Positions 35,043 through 44,053 are shown, numbered from the stretch's first letter. The stretch is 64,000 nucleotides of DNA from Afifellaceae bacterium (GCA_028284625.1 JANQRH010000025.1:18807-82806); one strand, 5' to 3'. Numbers and translations are program-made. The notes: generated by a model not told the origin, from the sequence alone.

Positions 35043-35070
35043 GGCGTTTTCCGGCGGCGTCTCGCCGTCG

Positions 35071-35556
35071 TCAGGCCGCGCGCAGCAAAGCGTGCCCGGA
35101 TTTGGGGCAGCCATCCGGCCGCGGCAGGTTCTCAAACGATCCCTCAAGCGGACGGTCGGCGAGAATGATCGTGCCGGGTTCAGACCATTCGGCGATGTGC
35201 GGCGAGAGCCACGCGCGCGTGATCAGGTCCTGCGTCGGGTCGCCGGAGCCAAGATCGATATGGATGAAGGCCGGCTTGCCGGGAATGCGCGGCGCGCAAT
35301 ATCCGAGCGTCTCGCGGATTTCACCGAGGATCATGTGGTCGCCGTCGGGAATACACTTGGGGTGCGCGCCGATCGCTCGGTCAAATGCGAAGATTTCGCG
35401 GTCCGGCAAGGCTTCGCGCAAATGGTCGAACGTGCGGCCGCTCCCCAGGCCAAGCTCGAAGACGCAGCCCGGCCTGTCGGCGATCAGCCGTGCCGCTTCT
35501 TCCAGAAGCATGCGCTGCGCCGTCAGGCGATTGATCATGAAGTCGAGTCGGCTCAT
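35071..35556 (-). CDS. Small SAM-dependent methyltransferase-like protein
   Basis: 161-residue protein with a Rossmann core: VFELGLGSGRTFDHLREALPD (motif I), EIFAFDRAIGAHP (motif II, with the acidic residue), AFIHIDLGSGD and GTIILADRPLEG. It is shorter than typical methyltransferases (about 200 or more) but complete in these motifs. It sits between two glycosyltransferases in the minus-strand run (22 bp after one, 28 bp before the other). It probably modifies the same product. Confidence 0.75.
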   Translation of the reverse strand: MSRLDFMINRLTAQRMLLEEAARLIADRPGCVFELGLGSGRTFDHLREALPDREIFAFDRAIGAHPKCIPDGDHMILGEIRETLGYCAPRIPGKPAFIHIDLGSGDPTQDLITRAWLSPHIAEWSEPGTIILADRPLEGSFENLPRPDGCPKSGHALLRAA

Positions 35557-35578
35557 GGCCCTGTCTCCGAAAGACGCC

Positions 35579-36811
35579 CTACGCGCCGGCGCTACTCACG
35601 ACAGCGAAGCGTGGTGCTTCGGCGTCTCCGGGTGCGGCCGTGCCGAGATATTGGTCGACGAGGCCGTTGATGACGGAGAGCCCGTCGAGCAGGCCGGGGA
35701 TGTGCACTTTCGATGGCCGCCGCCGATGCGGCAGCGCACGCAGCGCCTCCGCCATCTGGTGCGGGCTTGTCGTGTCGTCGGGCAACAGCACCGAAACAAG
35801 CCCGAGATCGGCCGCCCGCTTGGCGCGGATATATTGCTCCGCCCGCGGCGTCGTGCGGGGCAGGATGAGCGCGCGTTTGTCCATGGAGAGGATTTCGCAG
35901 AACGTATTGTAGCCGCCCATCGCAACGACGGCGGCGGCGCGCTGCATCAGCGCCTCCATGTTGGCCTCAAACGCGATCGCCTCCACATGCTTCAGCCGCG
36001 CCACGCGCTCCATGAAGCCGGTCTGCTGGTTTGTGCCCATGAACGGCCCCATCACGATCTTCGCCGGCATGTTGAGCGTCGGGTCGAACTCGTAGGCCCT
36101 GAGCACCCAATCGACCAGCATGGCGCCATCGCCGCCGCCGCCGGTCGTAACCAGGAAGAAGGGCTCCTCGATCCCATGCGGCGGCGGGTAAAGGCCGGAG
36201 GGCGTCTTGCCGCGCCTGAGATATCCGGTGAAACGCGTCTTCTGCCGAACCGCCTCCGAGACGGCGATCCCGTCAAGCGGGTCGTGCACCTCTTCAAGTC
36301 CGTAGATCCAGATGTGATCGTAAAGCTGCTCCAGCGACGGCAGCGAATGTTTGCGCTCCCATTCCGCCGCCAGCCGCGATGGCTCGTCCATCACATCCCT
36401 GAGGCCAAGCACGAGGAGCTTGTTCTTGTCCTTGAGGTAGCGAAGCGTGTCTTCGACTTCGCCCCTCAGGCCAAGCGGCTCCTTGTCGACCAGAAAGATG
36501 TCGGGCTCAAAGACCCGCGCCGTCTCCAGAATGATCGATGACCGGATCGTCATCAAGTCTTCGATGGAGATGCCGGGGCTGTGAGGCTGATAGTTCTCGT
36601 TGGCCAACTTCACCACGCCGGGCACGCGGATGAAGTCAACGTTTGGCGAAAAGCTAAACGCGCCGACGATTGGCGAGCCGGCGATCATGAGGATCGAAAG
36701 GTCCTCGCGATAGGCCACCAATGACTGCGCAATGGCGCGGCAGCGCCTCAGATGCCCGAGCCCGAAAGAATCGTGGCTGTAGATCAGCATCCGCGGCTGA
36801 CGATTGCTCAA
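35579..36811 (-). CDS. GT28-like glycosyltransferase, first gene of the glycan cassette
   Basis: About 410 residues, paralogous to the gene at 32171. The N-terminal motif is MLIYSHDSFGLGHLRRCRAIA, and the donor-site region reads VAMGGYNTFCEILSMDKRALILPR, where the Gly-rich and Glu residues contact the nucleotide. The start is uncertain. TTG at 36811 has GAGGAG 7 bases upstream and gives MSNRQPRMLIYSH; ATG at 36790 would begin at MLIYSH but has no good ribosome-binding site. It opens the minus-strand run of ten genes and is divergent from the membrane cyclase at 36984. Confidence 0.82.
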   Translation of the reverse strand: MSNRQPRMLIYSHDSFGLGHLRRCRAIAQSLVAYREDLSILMIAGSPIVGAFSFSPNVDFIRVPGVVKLANENYQPHSPGISIEDLMTIRSSIILETARVFEPDIFLVDKEPLGLRGEVEDTLRYLKDKNKLLVLGLRDVMDEPSRLAAEWERKHSLPSLEQLYDHIWIYGLEEVHDPLDGIAVSEAVRQKTRFTGYLRRGKTPSGLYPPPHGIEEPFFLVTTGGGGDGAMLVDWVLRAYEFDPTLNMPAKIVMGPFMGTNQQTGFMERVARLKHVEAIAFEANMEALMQRAAAVVAMGGYNTFCEILSMDKRALILPRTTPRAEQYIRAKRAADLGLVSVLLPDDTTSPHQMAEALRALPHRRRPSKVHIPGLLDGLSVINGLVDQYLGTAAPGDAEAPRFAVVSSAGA

Positions 36812-36983
36812 TGTCGCTCTCCTCGATTGGCAATCTGCCCCTTCGGCGGCGGAGCATCGGCATTTTTCGGCGCGGCGCAACCCACTCCGCGTCTCCTCGC
36901 GGCACTGTGCGAACGCGCGAGGAGGATTAGCTGGTCCCGGTCCTGCGCGCACCTTAATTTGCCGGGCACCAGTCACCTTCAGG

Positions 36984-38345
36984 ATGGCGACCATTATGGC
37001 GATTCTCTCCAGCCTTGCTTTCTGGCGACCAAATTCCGGTGCGGCCGAGCCGCTATTGCCGCGCGTCCAGGCGCTGATCAGCCGGCAGGAATTGGAGAGC
37101 GAGCGCCTGATCGGCTGGGCGCAGCTCGGCGTCGTCGTCTTCTTCGGTCTTCTATGGGCCGTGGCGCCGCGGCCGGACGACGCGACATTGTTTCAGCCGG
37201 TGCCGATCGCGCTGTCGTTCTATCTGGTGTTCACGACCATCCGGCTGGTGCTGAGTTATGTCAGCGTACTGCCCGGCTGGTTGCTCTTTATTTCCATGGT
37301 ACTCGACGTCGGCCTGCTGCTTGGCCTCATATGGACGTTTCACATTCAATATGGGCAGACCGCCGCGTTCTATCTGAAGATCCCGACCTTCGCTTACATC
37401 TTCGTCTTCATCGCATTACGTGCGCTGCGCTTCGACGCGCGCTTCGTGCTCGCGACGGGTTTCTTGGCGGCGTTCGGCTGGCTCGGCATGGTCATCTACG
37501 CCGTCAACACCAGCGGCATGGACGCCATCACCCGCAGCTTCGTCGACTATCTCAGCTCCAACTCCATTCTGATCGGCGCGGAGATCGACAAGATCGTCGC
37601 CATCCTCGTCGTTACCGCCATTCTGGCGCTTGCCATTCGTCGCGCCGGTCAGGTGCTGGCGAGCTCCATCAAGGAAGAAGTGCGCACGCGCGACATGATC
37701 CGCTTCCTGCCGCGCGACGTCGCCGATGTCGTCACCAGCGCGCAGGACATCGTGAAGCCTGGCGACGCGGATGAGCGTGAGGCGGCGGTACTCATGCTCG
37801 ACCTGCGCGGCTTCACGCGCTTCTGCGCCGGCAAGTCGCCGCGTGAGGTCGTCGATCTCCTTGTCAGCTTTCACAAGCGCATCGTGCCGATCGTCACGGG
37901 CTATCGCGGCGTCGTGGACAAATATCTGGGCGATGGCGTCATGGCGACATTCGGCGCCGCCCACGCTTCGCCGACCGCGGCGGCCGACGCACTTCAAGCG
38001 CTAGACGCCATCATCGCAGAGGCGCGCGAGTGGCATGAGACGCTGTCGCAATCGGAATCCGATCCGCCCTTCGTTAACGGCGCCGTCACGGCCGGGCCGG
38101 TCGTGTTCGCAGCGCTCGGTGACGACGAGCGGCTGGAATACACCATCATCGGAGAGGCGGTGAACCTCGCCGCCAAGATCGAGAAGCACAACAAGACCGA
38201 AGGGTCGATGGCACTGGTGCCGCTCGCCGATTACGAGCACGCGGTCGCGCAGGGCTATGAGCCGCAGCGCGATCCGGAGATCGTCAAGGGCCGCAACGTC
38301 GCCGGCGTCGGCGAGCCGATGGACCTGGTCGTCGTGGCCCGCTGA
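36984..38345 (+). CDS. Membrane-bound class III adenylate cyclase
   Basis: 453 residues. About six TM helices occupy residues 40-225, then a cyclase domain of about 190 residues follows. Metal-binding Asp are in LMLDLRGFTRFC and KYLGDGVMATF; the purine-recognising Lys is present (GVVDKYLGD), and Glu takes the place of the second purine-site Asp (RLEYTIIG). The transition-state Asn is kept in EAVNLAAKIE, with Lys in place of Arg. This fits an adenylate cyclase, unlike the soluble cyclase at 25501. The ATG at 36984 has AGG just upstream; an in-frame ATG at 36996 is possible. The TGA stop is also the target duplication of the element that follows. Confidence 0.88.
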   Translation: MATIMAILSSLAFWRPNSGAAEPLLPRVQALISRQELESERLIGWAQLGVVVFFGLLWAVAPRPDDATLFQPVPIALSFYLVFTTIRLVLSYVSVLPGWLLFISMVLDVGLLLGLIWTFHIQYGQTAAFYLKIPTFAYIFVFIALRALRFDARFVLATGFLAAFGWLGMVIYAVNTSGMDAITRSFVDYLSSNSILIGAEIDKIVAILVVTAILALAIRRAGQVLASSIKEEVRTRDMIRFLPRDVADVVTSAQDIVKPGDADEREAAVLMLDLRGFTRFCAGKSPREVVDLLVSFHKRIVPIVTGYRGVVDKYLGDGVMATFGAAHASPTAAADALQALDAIIAEAREWHETLSQSESDPPFVNGAVTAGPVVFAALGDDERLEYTIIGEAVNLAAKIEKHNKTEGSMALVPLADYEHAVAQGYEPQRDPEIVKGRNVAGVGEPMDLVVVAR

Positions 38346-38527
38346 GAGCCCGTTTGAGAATGCCGGCCACGCGCCGTGTCGATAGCTCGTCAGACGGCCA
38401 CCTGCCAGGAAAAGGCCGGTTCAGGGCTCTTCTCTCTTGATTTCAGAGCCAGGACCGACCATGTCGGCGCGAGCCAACGTCTGATGATCCAATCCCCCAG
38501 CGTGAGGTTGAATTTTCAAACAGGCTC
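38346..38527. mobile_element. MITE-like element with 16-17-bp terminal inverted repeats and TGA duplication
   Basis: The left end GAGCCCGTTTGAGAAT is matched by the reverse complement of the right end, ATTTTCAAACAGGCTC, with two mismatches. The element is 182 bp with no transposase ORF. TGA stands immediately on each side (38343-38345 and 38528-38530), a 3-bp duplication of TNA type, and the end sequence resembles IS5-family (IS1031-group) ends. The left TGA is the stop codon of the cyclase gene, so insertion happened at that stop without lengthening the protein. Confidence 0.68.
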
Positions 38528-38538
38528 TGAGCCAGCCG

Positions 38539-41500
38539 CTATTCCGCCGGCGTGGCTGAGGGGAGGGCGCCGAGCCGCTCCGCACGCCGGGCCTCGCGTC
38601 GCGCACGCCGCCGTGCCCGCCATTCCGATGTATTGGCAACCGCCATCAGCGCTGCCGGTGTGACGAACAGCGTCAGAACGGTCGCGAACCCGAGGCCGAA
38701 CACGATCGCCGTCGACAGCTGGACCCACCATTGCGTCGATGGCGCGCCGATCGCGATCTCTCGCTCAAGGAAGTTGATGTTGATGCCGAAGGCGATCGCC
38801 ATGACGCCGAGCATGGCGGTGACGGCCGTCAGAAGCACCGGGCGCGCGCGCTCGCGACAGGTCTGCAGGATCGCCTCATAGGCACCGCGGCCTTCGCGCT
38901 TGAGGCGGTCATAGGTGTCGATCAGCACGATGTTGTTGTTCACGATGACACCCGCATTGGCGATCACCCCAATGCCCGTCATCACGACGCCGAATGCCTG
39001 GCCCATGACCATGAGGCCGATCAGAACGCCGACGGTGGACATGACCACGGCCGACAAGACGATGATCACGCTGGAGAAGCGGTTGAACTGCGCCAGGAGC
39101 ACCGCAAAGATCAGGAACAAAGCCGCACCGAACGCATTGACGAGAAACGCGCTCGCTTTCTCACGCTCCTCGTCCTCGCCCTTCATGCGATAGGTCACGC
39201 CCTCGCCGAGATCGGCGGTCTCAAGCGCCGCCAGGACCTGCTGCTGCACGACGGCCGACTGGACCTCCTCCGCGACATTGGCCGTGACGGTCACCACGCG
39301 AGAACCATCGACGCGGTTGATGAGCCCGACTTTCGGCGCAGCGCTGCGGGTGACGAAATTGCCGATCGGCACGGCGCCCGAGCCGGTGACCATGGTCAGC
39401 TCGTCAAGCTGGTCGAGGCTGCGACGGTCTTCGGGAAAGCGCACCAGGATGTCGACCGATTTGTCGGTGGAGGAGGGCCGGTACTCGGAGACCTTCACGC
39501 CGTTGGTGACAAGCTGCACGGCGGTCCCGACGCTGGCGGGGCTGGCGCCGAACTTCGCGGCCTCCGCCTTGTCGACTTCGAGCTTCCAATCGATGCCGGG
39601 GAGCGGCAGCCCGTCATCGACGTCTCGCGTGTCGGGGTTGGCGCGGACAATGTCGGCGGCCACAAGTGCGGCGGGGAACAACAGGTCGGGATTGAGCGAG
39701 GAGAGCTCAAGCGTGATCGGCTTGCCAGTCGGCGGGCCGGCCGCCGGCCCGGTGACCTCGATGATCACGCCGGGGACGCCAGCGGTCTTCCCGCGAATTT
39801 CGTCGAAGATCTCGCTCGCTTTGCGGCGCTCCTGCCAGTCGATCAACTCAAACTGGATCGTGCCGACCGTGTCCTCCGTTACGTCCTGCGCGCCTTGCTG
39901 GCCTCCGCCGGCGCGCGCATAGACGGTTTCGATCTCCTCCATGTCCAACAGGTGCTTCTCGACCTGGCGGACCAGATTGTCCTTCTCGAAGATGGAAATG
40001 TTGCCGCGGGCGCGCACCTGGACGATGCCGAATTCCGGCTCCACGTCGGGGAAGAACTCCACGCCGTTGCCGAACTTGCCGTAGGTCTGCACGACGCCGA
40101 CGAGTAGCAGGCCAGCCAGCGCCAACGTGATCAGCGGATAAGCCAGCACGACCTTGACCAGCCGCATATAGGGGCCGCGATCCTGTAGCGCCTCGTCTTT
40201 CGGCTGAGACGCACGGCCAAGCATCGCGCCAAGCGTTGGCGTGAAGATGAGCGCCACCACAAGGGAAGCCGTTAGCGTGGCGATCAGTGTCAGCGGCAGA
40301 TACTTCATGAACTCGCCGACAATGCCTGGCCAGAAGAGGAGCGGCGAGAAAGCGGCAACGCGCGTGGCCGTGGCCGCCGTGACCGGGCCGGCCATGCGCT
40401 TGGCGGCAAGCGAATAGGCCGCGCGTGGCTCCATGCCTTCGGACAGCCGGCGCTCTGCATATTCCGACACGATAATGGCGTCGTCGACGAGCATGCCGAC
40501 GGCGAGGATCAGCGAAAACAGTACGACGATGTTGACCGTGAGCCCGGCAAGCTGCAGCGCGAGGATTGCGGCGAGGAACGAGCCCGGGATGGCAATCCCG
40601 ATGAACAGGGAGGCGCGCGCGCCGAGCACTGTCAGCATGATCACGATGACCAAGAGAACCGCGGTGGTGACGCTGTTCTGCAGCTCGCTCAGCATGATGC
40701 GGATGTCTTTCGACTTGTCCTGCGAGAACGAGACTTCCACCGTGTCCGGCCAGGTCGCGGAAAGCTGCTCGATGACGGCGCGCGTTGCGTCGACCGTTTC
40801 GATGAGGTTGGCGCCGGTGCGCTTGGAGACCTCGATCGTGATCGCCGCCTTGCCGTTAACCCGCGAGATCGTGTCCGGATCCTTGAAGGTCGGACGGACG
40901 GTCGCCACGTCGCCGAGCGTGACGGCGGCGTCACCCGACGCGACGATCGGGAAGTTGTCGATGTCCTCCGGCGTTTCGATCAAGGAGGGCACCTTGACGG
41001 CGAAGCGTCCGGCACTGCTTTCCAATGCGCCGGCCGCCACGAGGCTGTTGCCGAGGCTGAACGCCGATACCAGCTCATGCAGCGAGATGCCGTAGCTCTC
41101 CATGTGCATCGGCTCGGCGATGATCTCCACCACCTCCTCGCGGTCGCCGTTGAGGCTGGCGCTTAGGACACCCGGGATCTGTTCAATCGCCGTCTCCGCC
41201 TGGCGCGCCAGATGAAGCAGCGTGCGCTCCGGAACGTCACCGCCGAGCGAGACGACAAGGACGGGGAACAGTGAGAGATTGACCTCGTTGACATGTGGCT
41301 CGTCGGCGTCGCTTGGAAGCTCGCCCTTTGCGTCGTCCACCGCGGCGCGGACATCGGCGAGCGCAGCGTCGGAATCGAAGCCTGCCTCAAACTCCAGCAA
41401 CACATAGCCGCCGCCCTCGAACGCCGAGGAGCGCATCTCCTTCACGTTCTCCACCGACTTAAGCTGCGTCTCCAGCGGCTTCAGGATCAGCCGCTCCGCA

Positions 41501-41676
41501 TCCTCCGGGCTGATGCCGCGCTGCGTGACGTTCGTATAGATGATCGGAATGGCGACATCCGGCTCCGCCTCTTTCGGAATCGTCATGTAAGCGGAGAAGC
41601 CCGCCACGAGCAGAAAGAGCAGCGTCATGATCGTCAGCCGCGCGTGGCTGATCGCATAATCGACGGGATTGAGCAT
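38539..41676 (-). CDS. RND efflux transporter permease
   Basis: 1045-residue inner-membrane pump of the AcrB/MexB superfamily (HAE1-like). The N-terminal helix is followed by a large periplasmic domain (VAIPIIYTNVTQRGISPEDAERLILKPLE and onward). TM4 carries the proton-relay pair in LAVGMLVDDAIIVSEYAE. A second periplasmic domain and a C-terminal TM bundle (GVIANAGVIVNNNIVLIDTYDRL) complete the fold. It is driven by proton motive force and works with the adaptor encoded 24 bp upstream. No outer-membrane TolC-like gene is adjacent, so that component must be elsewhere. Confidence 0.95.
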   Translation of the reverse strand: MLNPVDYAISHARLTIMTLLFLLVAGFSAYMTIPKEAEPDVAIPIIYTNVTQRGISPEDAERLILKPLETQLKSVENVKEMRSSAFEGGGYVLLEFEAGFDSDAALADVRAAVDDAKGELPSDADEPHVNEVNLSLFPVLVVSLGGDVPERTLLHLARQAETAIEQIPGVLSASLNGDREEVVEIIAEPMHMESYGISLHELVSAFSLGNSLVAAGALESSAGRFAVKVPSLIETPEDIDNFPIVASGDAAVTLGDVATVRPTFKDPDTISRVNGKAAITIEVSKRTGANLIETVDATRAVIEQLSATWPDTVEVSFSQDKSKDIRIMLSELQNSVTTAVLLVIVIMLTVLGARASLFIGIAIPGSFLAAILALQLAGLTVNIVVLFSLILAVGMLVDDAIIVSEYAERRLSEGMEPRAAYSLAAKRMAGPVTAATATRVAAFSPLLFWPGIVGEFMKYLPLTLIATLTASLVVALIFTPTLGAMLGRASQPKDEALQDRGPYMRLVKVVLAYPLITLALAGLLLVGVVQTYGKFGNGVEFFPDVEPEFGIVQVRARGNISIFEKDNLVRQVEKHLLDMEEIETVYARAGGGQQGAQDVTEDTVGTIQFELIDWQERRKASEIFDEIRGKTAGVPGVIIEVTGPAAGPPTGKPITLELSSLNPDLLFPAALVAADIVRANPDTRDVDDGLPLPGIDWKLEVDKAEAAKFGASPASVGTAVQLVTNGVKVSEYRPSSTDKSVDILVRFPEDRRSLDQLDELTMVTGSGAVPIGNFVTRSAAPKVGLINRVDGSRVVTVTANVAEEVQSAVVQQQVLAALETADLGEGVTYRMKGEDEEREKASAFLVNAFGAALFLIFAVLLAQFNRFSSVIIVLSAVVMSTVGVLIGLMVMGQAFGVVMTGIGVIANAGVIVNNNIVLIDTYDRLKREGRGAYEAILQTCRERARPVLLTAVTAMLGVMAIAFGININFLEREIAIGAPSTQWWVQLSTAIVFGLGFATVLTLFVTPAALMAVANTSEWRARRRARREARRAERLGALPSATPAE

Positions 41677-41700
41677 GCGGGCGATGTCCTTCGGCGGCTC

Positions 41701-42798
41701 TTACGAGCGCGAGATCAAAGCGGGCGATGCCGCTTCCAAATCAACGGCGTCGACCTTCTGTCCGTCCTTCACGAAATCCTGGCCCTGAACGATGATCCGC
41801 GCGCCATCCACCGGACCGTTCACCCAGACCTCGTCGCGTGCGTCCTCGACGATGGCGACAGCGACGGATTCCACGATGCCGTCGGGCGTGACGGTGCGAA
41901 TGCTGAGCTCGCCGTCGGCGGAGAAGGTGAGGGCGGAGCGGACCACGCGAACAGCATCCACCGGCGCGAGCTGGAACTGCACTTCCGCCGTCACGCCGTC
42001 GGGAATGGCGTGATCGGCATTATCGAGCTCCACCTCAACGCGGTAGGTGCGCGTGCCGGCACTCGAAGTCGGCGACACAAACCGTACCATCCCGTTCACC
42101 GTCTGCCCGGTGACGAGGCGCACATCCGCTTGGCTGCCGATCTTGATGCTGCCGAGCTGTCGTTCGGCAATGTTGGCGACCGCCAGCATCGGGTCGAGAG
42201 CGATCACCTCCGCCACCATCGCACCGACATCCAAGGCCTGTCCGGCGCTGACGGGGACGTCGCTGACAAGGCCGGAGATCGGCGCGAGAACAAGACCGCG
42301 ATCGTACTCGGCCTGAGCAAGCGCGAGGCCGGCTTCGGCGGCACGCAGCTCTGCTTCAAGCTGCTTCTTTTCGTTCGCAGCGATCACGCCGCGCTCAATC
42401 AGGCGCGCCTTGGCTTCAAGATCGGTGCGTCGCTGCTCAACCTGCGCTTCCGCCTGCTCTACCTGCGCGTGGCGGGCCTCGTCGGACAGCGTGGCGATCA
42501 CGTCGCCTTCCGACACGCGGTCGCCGCGCCGCACCTTCAACTCAACGATCGTGCCCAAAGCACGGGTGACGGCGCGAGCGCGGTCATCGGCTTCGGTACG
42601 TCCGGAAAGGACGAGCCGGCCGACATGGTTTTCTACGCGCGCGCGGATCACGGCGACGCGGAAGGGCGGCCGCTCCGCTACAGCTTCTGTCTCGACGGTG
42701 GCCGTCGCCGGGTCCTCGGTGCGTCCGAGCACGCCGGATCCGATCCATAAGGTTGCAGCAACAACGATCGCGACTGCTGCGATACGACTATATTTCAT
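41701..42798 (-). CDS. RND efflux periplasmic adaptor (membrane fusion protein)
   Basis: 365 residues. One N-terminal TM/signal helix (MKYSRIAAVAIVVAATLW) anchors it. A biotinyl-lipoyl-like half (LGTIVELKVRRGDRVSEGDVIATLSD), a coiled hairpin (about 110-165, Glu/Ala-rich) and the second half (APISGLVSDVPVSAGQALDVG) follow, then the beta-barrel domain. It links the RND pump to an outer-membrane channel. It lies between the TetR gene (3 bp gap) and the pump in one operon. Confidence 0.93.
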   Translation of the reverse strand: MKYSRIAAVAIVVAATLWIGSGVLGRTEDPATATVETEAVAERPPFRVAVIRARVENHVGRLVLSGRTEADDRARAVTRALGTIVELKVRRGDRVSEGDVIATLSDEARHAQVEQAEAQVEQRRTDLEAKARLIERGVIAANEKKQLEAELRAAEAGLALAQAEYDRGLVLAPISGLVSDVPVSAGQALDVGAMVAEVIALDPMLAVANIAERQLGSIKIGSQADVRLVTGQTVNGMVRFVSPTSSAGTRTYRVEVELDNADHAIPDGVTAEVQFQLAPVDAVRVVRSALTFSADGELSIRTVTPDGIVESVAVAIVEDARDEVWVNGPVDGARIIVQGQDFVKDGQKVDAVDLEAASPALISRS

Positions 42799-42801
42799 AA
42801 T

Positions 42802-43449
42802 CTATGCCTCGGCGTTGGGGCGGACGCTTGGCGGTTCCACGGTGCCCTTCAGCAGGGCGCCAACCACGGCGAACACCTCGGCGACCTCGCGCTCAGGATC
42901 GAAATCCGTAGCGACCGCGCGGCGAACGAAGAGCCCGTCGGAGAGCTTGGAGATGATGGATGCAACGAAGTGCGAATCGATCGACTGATCGACCGCGCCG
43001 GCTTCCTTGGCGGCGTCGAATGCGCTGACGAAATGGGCGTGAAGGCCGCTGGCGAAATCCGTCTGAAGTGCGGCGACGGAGGCGTTGCGCGTCGCCTCAG
43101 CCCAGATTTCCAAACAAAGCTGCGCCTTGCCGCACATGTCGTCATGGAAGTGGCGGCGACCGAGATCGCGGAAGGCCTCAACGAAGTGCGCTCCGCTTTC
43201 CTGGAGTTGGCTGAACTCATCGGCGAGCCTGCCGCGGTCGCGCTCGCAGAGCCCGGCCACCAGCGCATCCTTTGAGGCGAAATAGCGGTAGAGGTTGCCG
43301 GGGCTCATGCCGGCTTCAGCAGCCACGTCCTGCATGGTCGCGCGGTGAAAGCCGGCGCGCACGAAGCTGCGCTCTGCCGCATCAAGAATATGCGTGCGGC
43401 GATCGATCTCCGGCTCGTGCGTTTCGGTGCGCAAAGCGGCTTGGGTCAT
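42802..43449 (-). CDS. TetR/AcrR-family transcriptional repressor of the RND operon
   Basis: 215 residues. The N-terminal helix-turn-helix is clear: ILDAAERSFVRAGFHRATMQDVAAEAGMSPGNLYRYFASKDALVAGL (about residues 21-67). The C-terminal ligand domain matches TetR_C types. As first gene of the operon it should repress itself, the adaptor and the pump, with drug binding releasing it. ATG 43449 (MTQAALRTE) is preferred over an ATG 33 bp upstream because that one would overlap the region near the operators. Two operator-like palindromes lie just upstream. Confidence 0.92.
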   Translation of the reverse strand: MTQAALRTETHEPEIDRRTHILDAAERSFVRAGFHRATMQDVAAEAGMSPGNLYRYFASKDALVAGLCERDRGRLADEFSQLQESGAHFVEAFRDLGRRHFHDDMCGKAQLCLEIWAEATRNASVAALQTDFASGLHAHFVSAFDAAKEAGAVDQSIDSHFVASIISKLSDGLFVRRAVATDFDPEREVAEVFAVVGALLKGTVEPPSVRPNAEA

Positions 43450-43466
43450 GGGTATTGCCTGTCGTC

Positions 43467-43508
43467 GTGAATGAACGCTCATTCACATGAGAATGAAGAT
43501 TCATTCAC
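43467..43508. promoter_or_regulatory. Two tandem TetR operators
   Basis: Site 1 (43467-43486) is a perfect palindrome, GTGAATGA-ACGC-TCATTCAC. Site 2 (43489-43508), GAGAATGA-AGAT-TCATTCAC, has the same spacing with one mismatch in eight. They are 22 bp centre to centre and lie 18-59 bp upstream of the repressor start, the usual place for autorepression of a tetR-RND operon. Confidence 0.8.
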
Positions 43509-44053
43509 CTGTGCCAGCGGTCCGAGAATGTCAAGCGAATCAACAAGATGTTACCTGCGGACCAAAAGGCCAAGCGGTTTCATGCCAGCCGCATGTTTCA
43601 GAACTTTGTCGTGGAGGATGAGAATTGTTTCGAATCGGTCGCCATCGGGCCGTTTGCGACATTTCGATACAATTTGCCGGGTCGGCGCGAGATGACAGCG
43701 CGCCTGCACTCTCAAATTGTGGGGTGAGAGATGAACTCCGACTGTTTTTGCTGTCGTCTCAGCGGTTTCTAAGGCGTCTATCCACAGGCCGCCCTCGCCA
43801 ACCCAAGTGGTGCTGTGTATCGTCGCGAAGTCCAGTGGCGTGCCTGGGGAACTGGCGGCGGGTAGGCCTGATTTGCTGTGCAATGCGCGAGTCCTGTTCT
43901 TGAGTCTGCGCGCCCCCGATCATGTGATCCGTTCCTGCCCGCCCTGGGCCGGCTGAGCGCCGGCATAAGAGATTGTGGTGCAGCGCAGGCGTCCGCGCCT
44001 GCGCGACGAGGAGGGGCCAAGGCCGTGCGGCCGTTTACGACGGGAATGCGGCT
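43509..44053. other. 545-bp intergenic region between the efflux operon and the STAND NTPase gene
   Basis: No convincing ORF, RNA gene or repeat seen. It probably holds the minus promoter of the tetR operon near its left end and the promoter of the plus-strand STAND gene. The open frame feeding the STAND gene continues upstream to 43973, but has no suitable start there. Confidence 0.5.

Noticed and set aside
34991..36541. A 516-codon plus-strand frame opposite a glycosyltransferase and methyltransferase
   Set aside because: Both minus-strand genes show clear motifs; the plus frame lacks a start site and family pattern.
38346..38527. Full insertion sequence with transposase
   Set aside because: Only 182 bp between the inverted ends and no reading frame; so treated as MITE-like or remnant.
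38731..40107. A 458-codon plus-strand frame opposite the RND pump
   Set aside because: Translation is Asp/His/Arg-rich and mirrors codon positions of the pump gene; not a protein family.
41293..42750. A 485-codon plus-strand frame opposite the RND adaptor and pump
   Set aside because: Antisense to conserved efflux genes, no ribosome-binding site, no domain pattern.
43973..44053. N-terminal extension of the STAND NTPase
   Set aside because: The codons before 44054 do not resemble the family and the upstream start would be a rare TTG.
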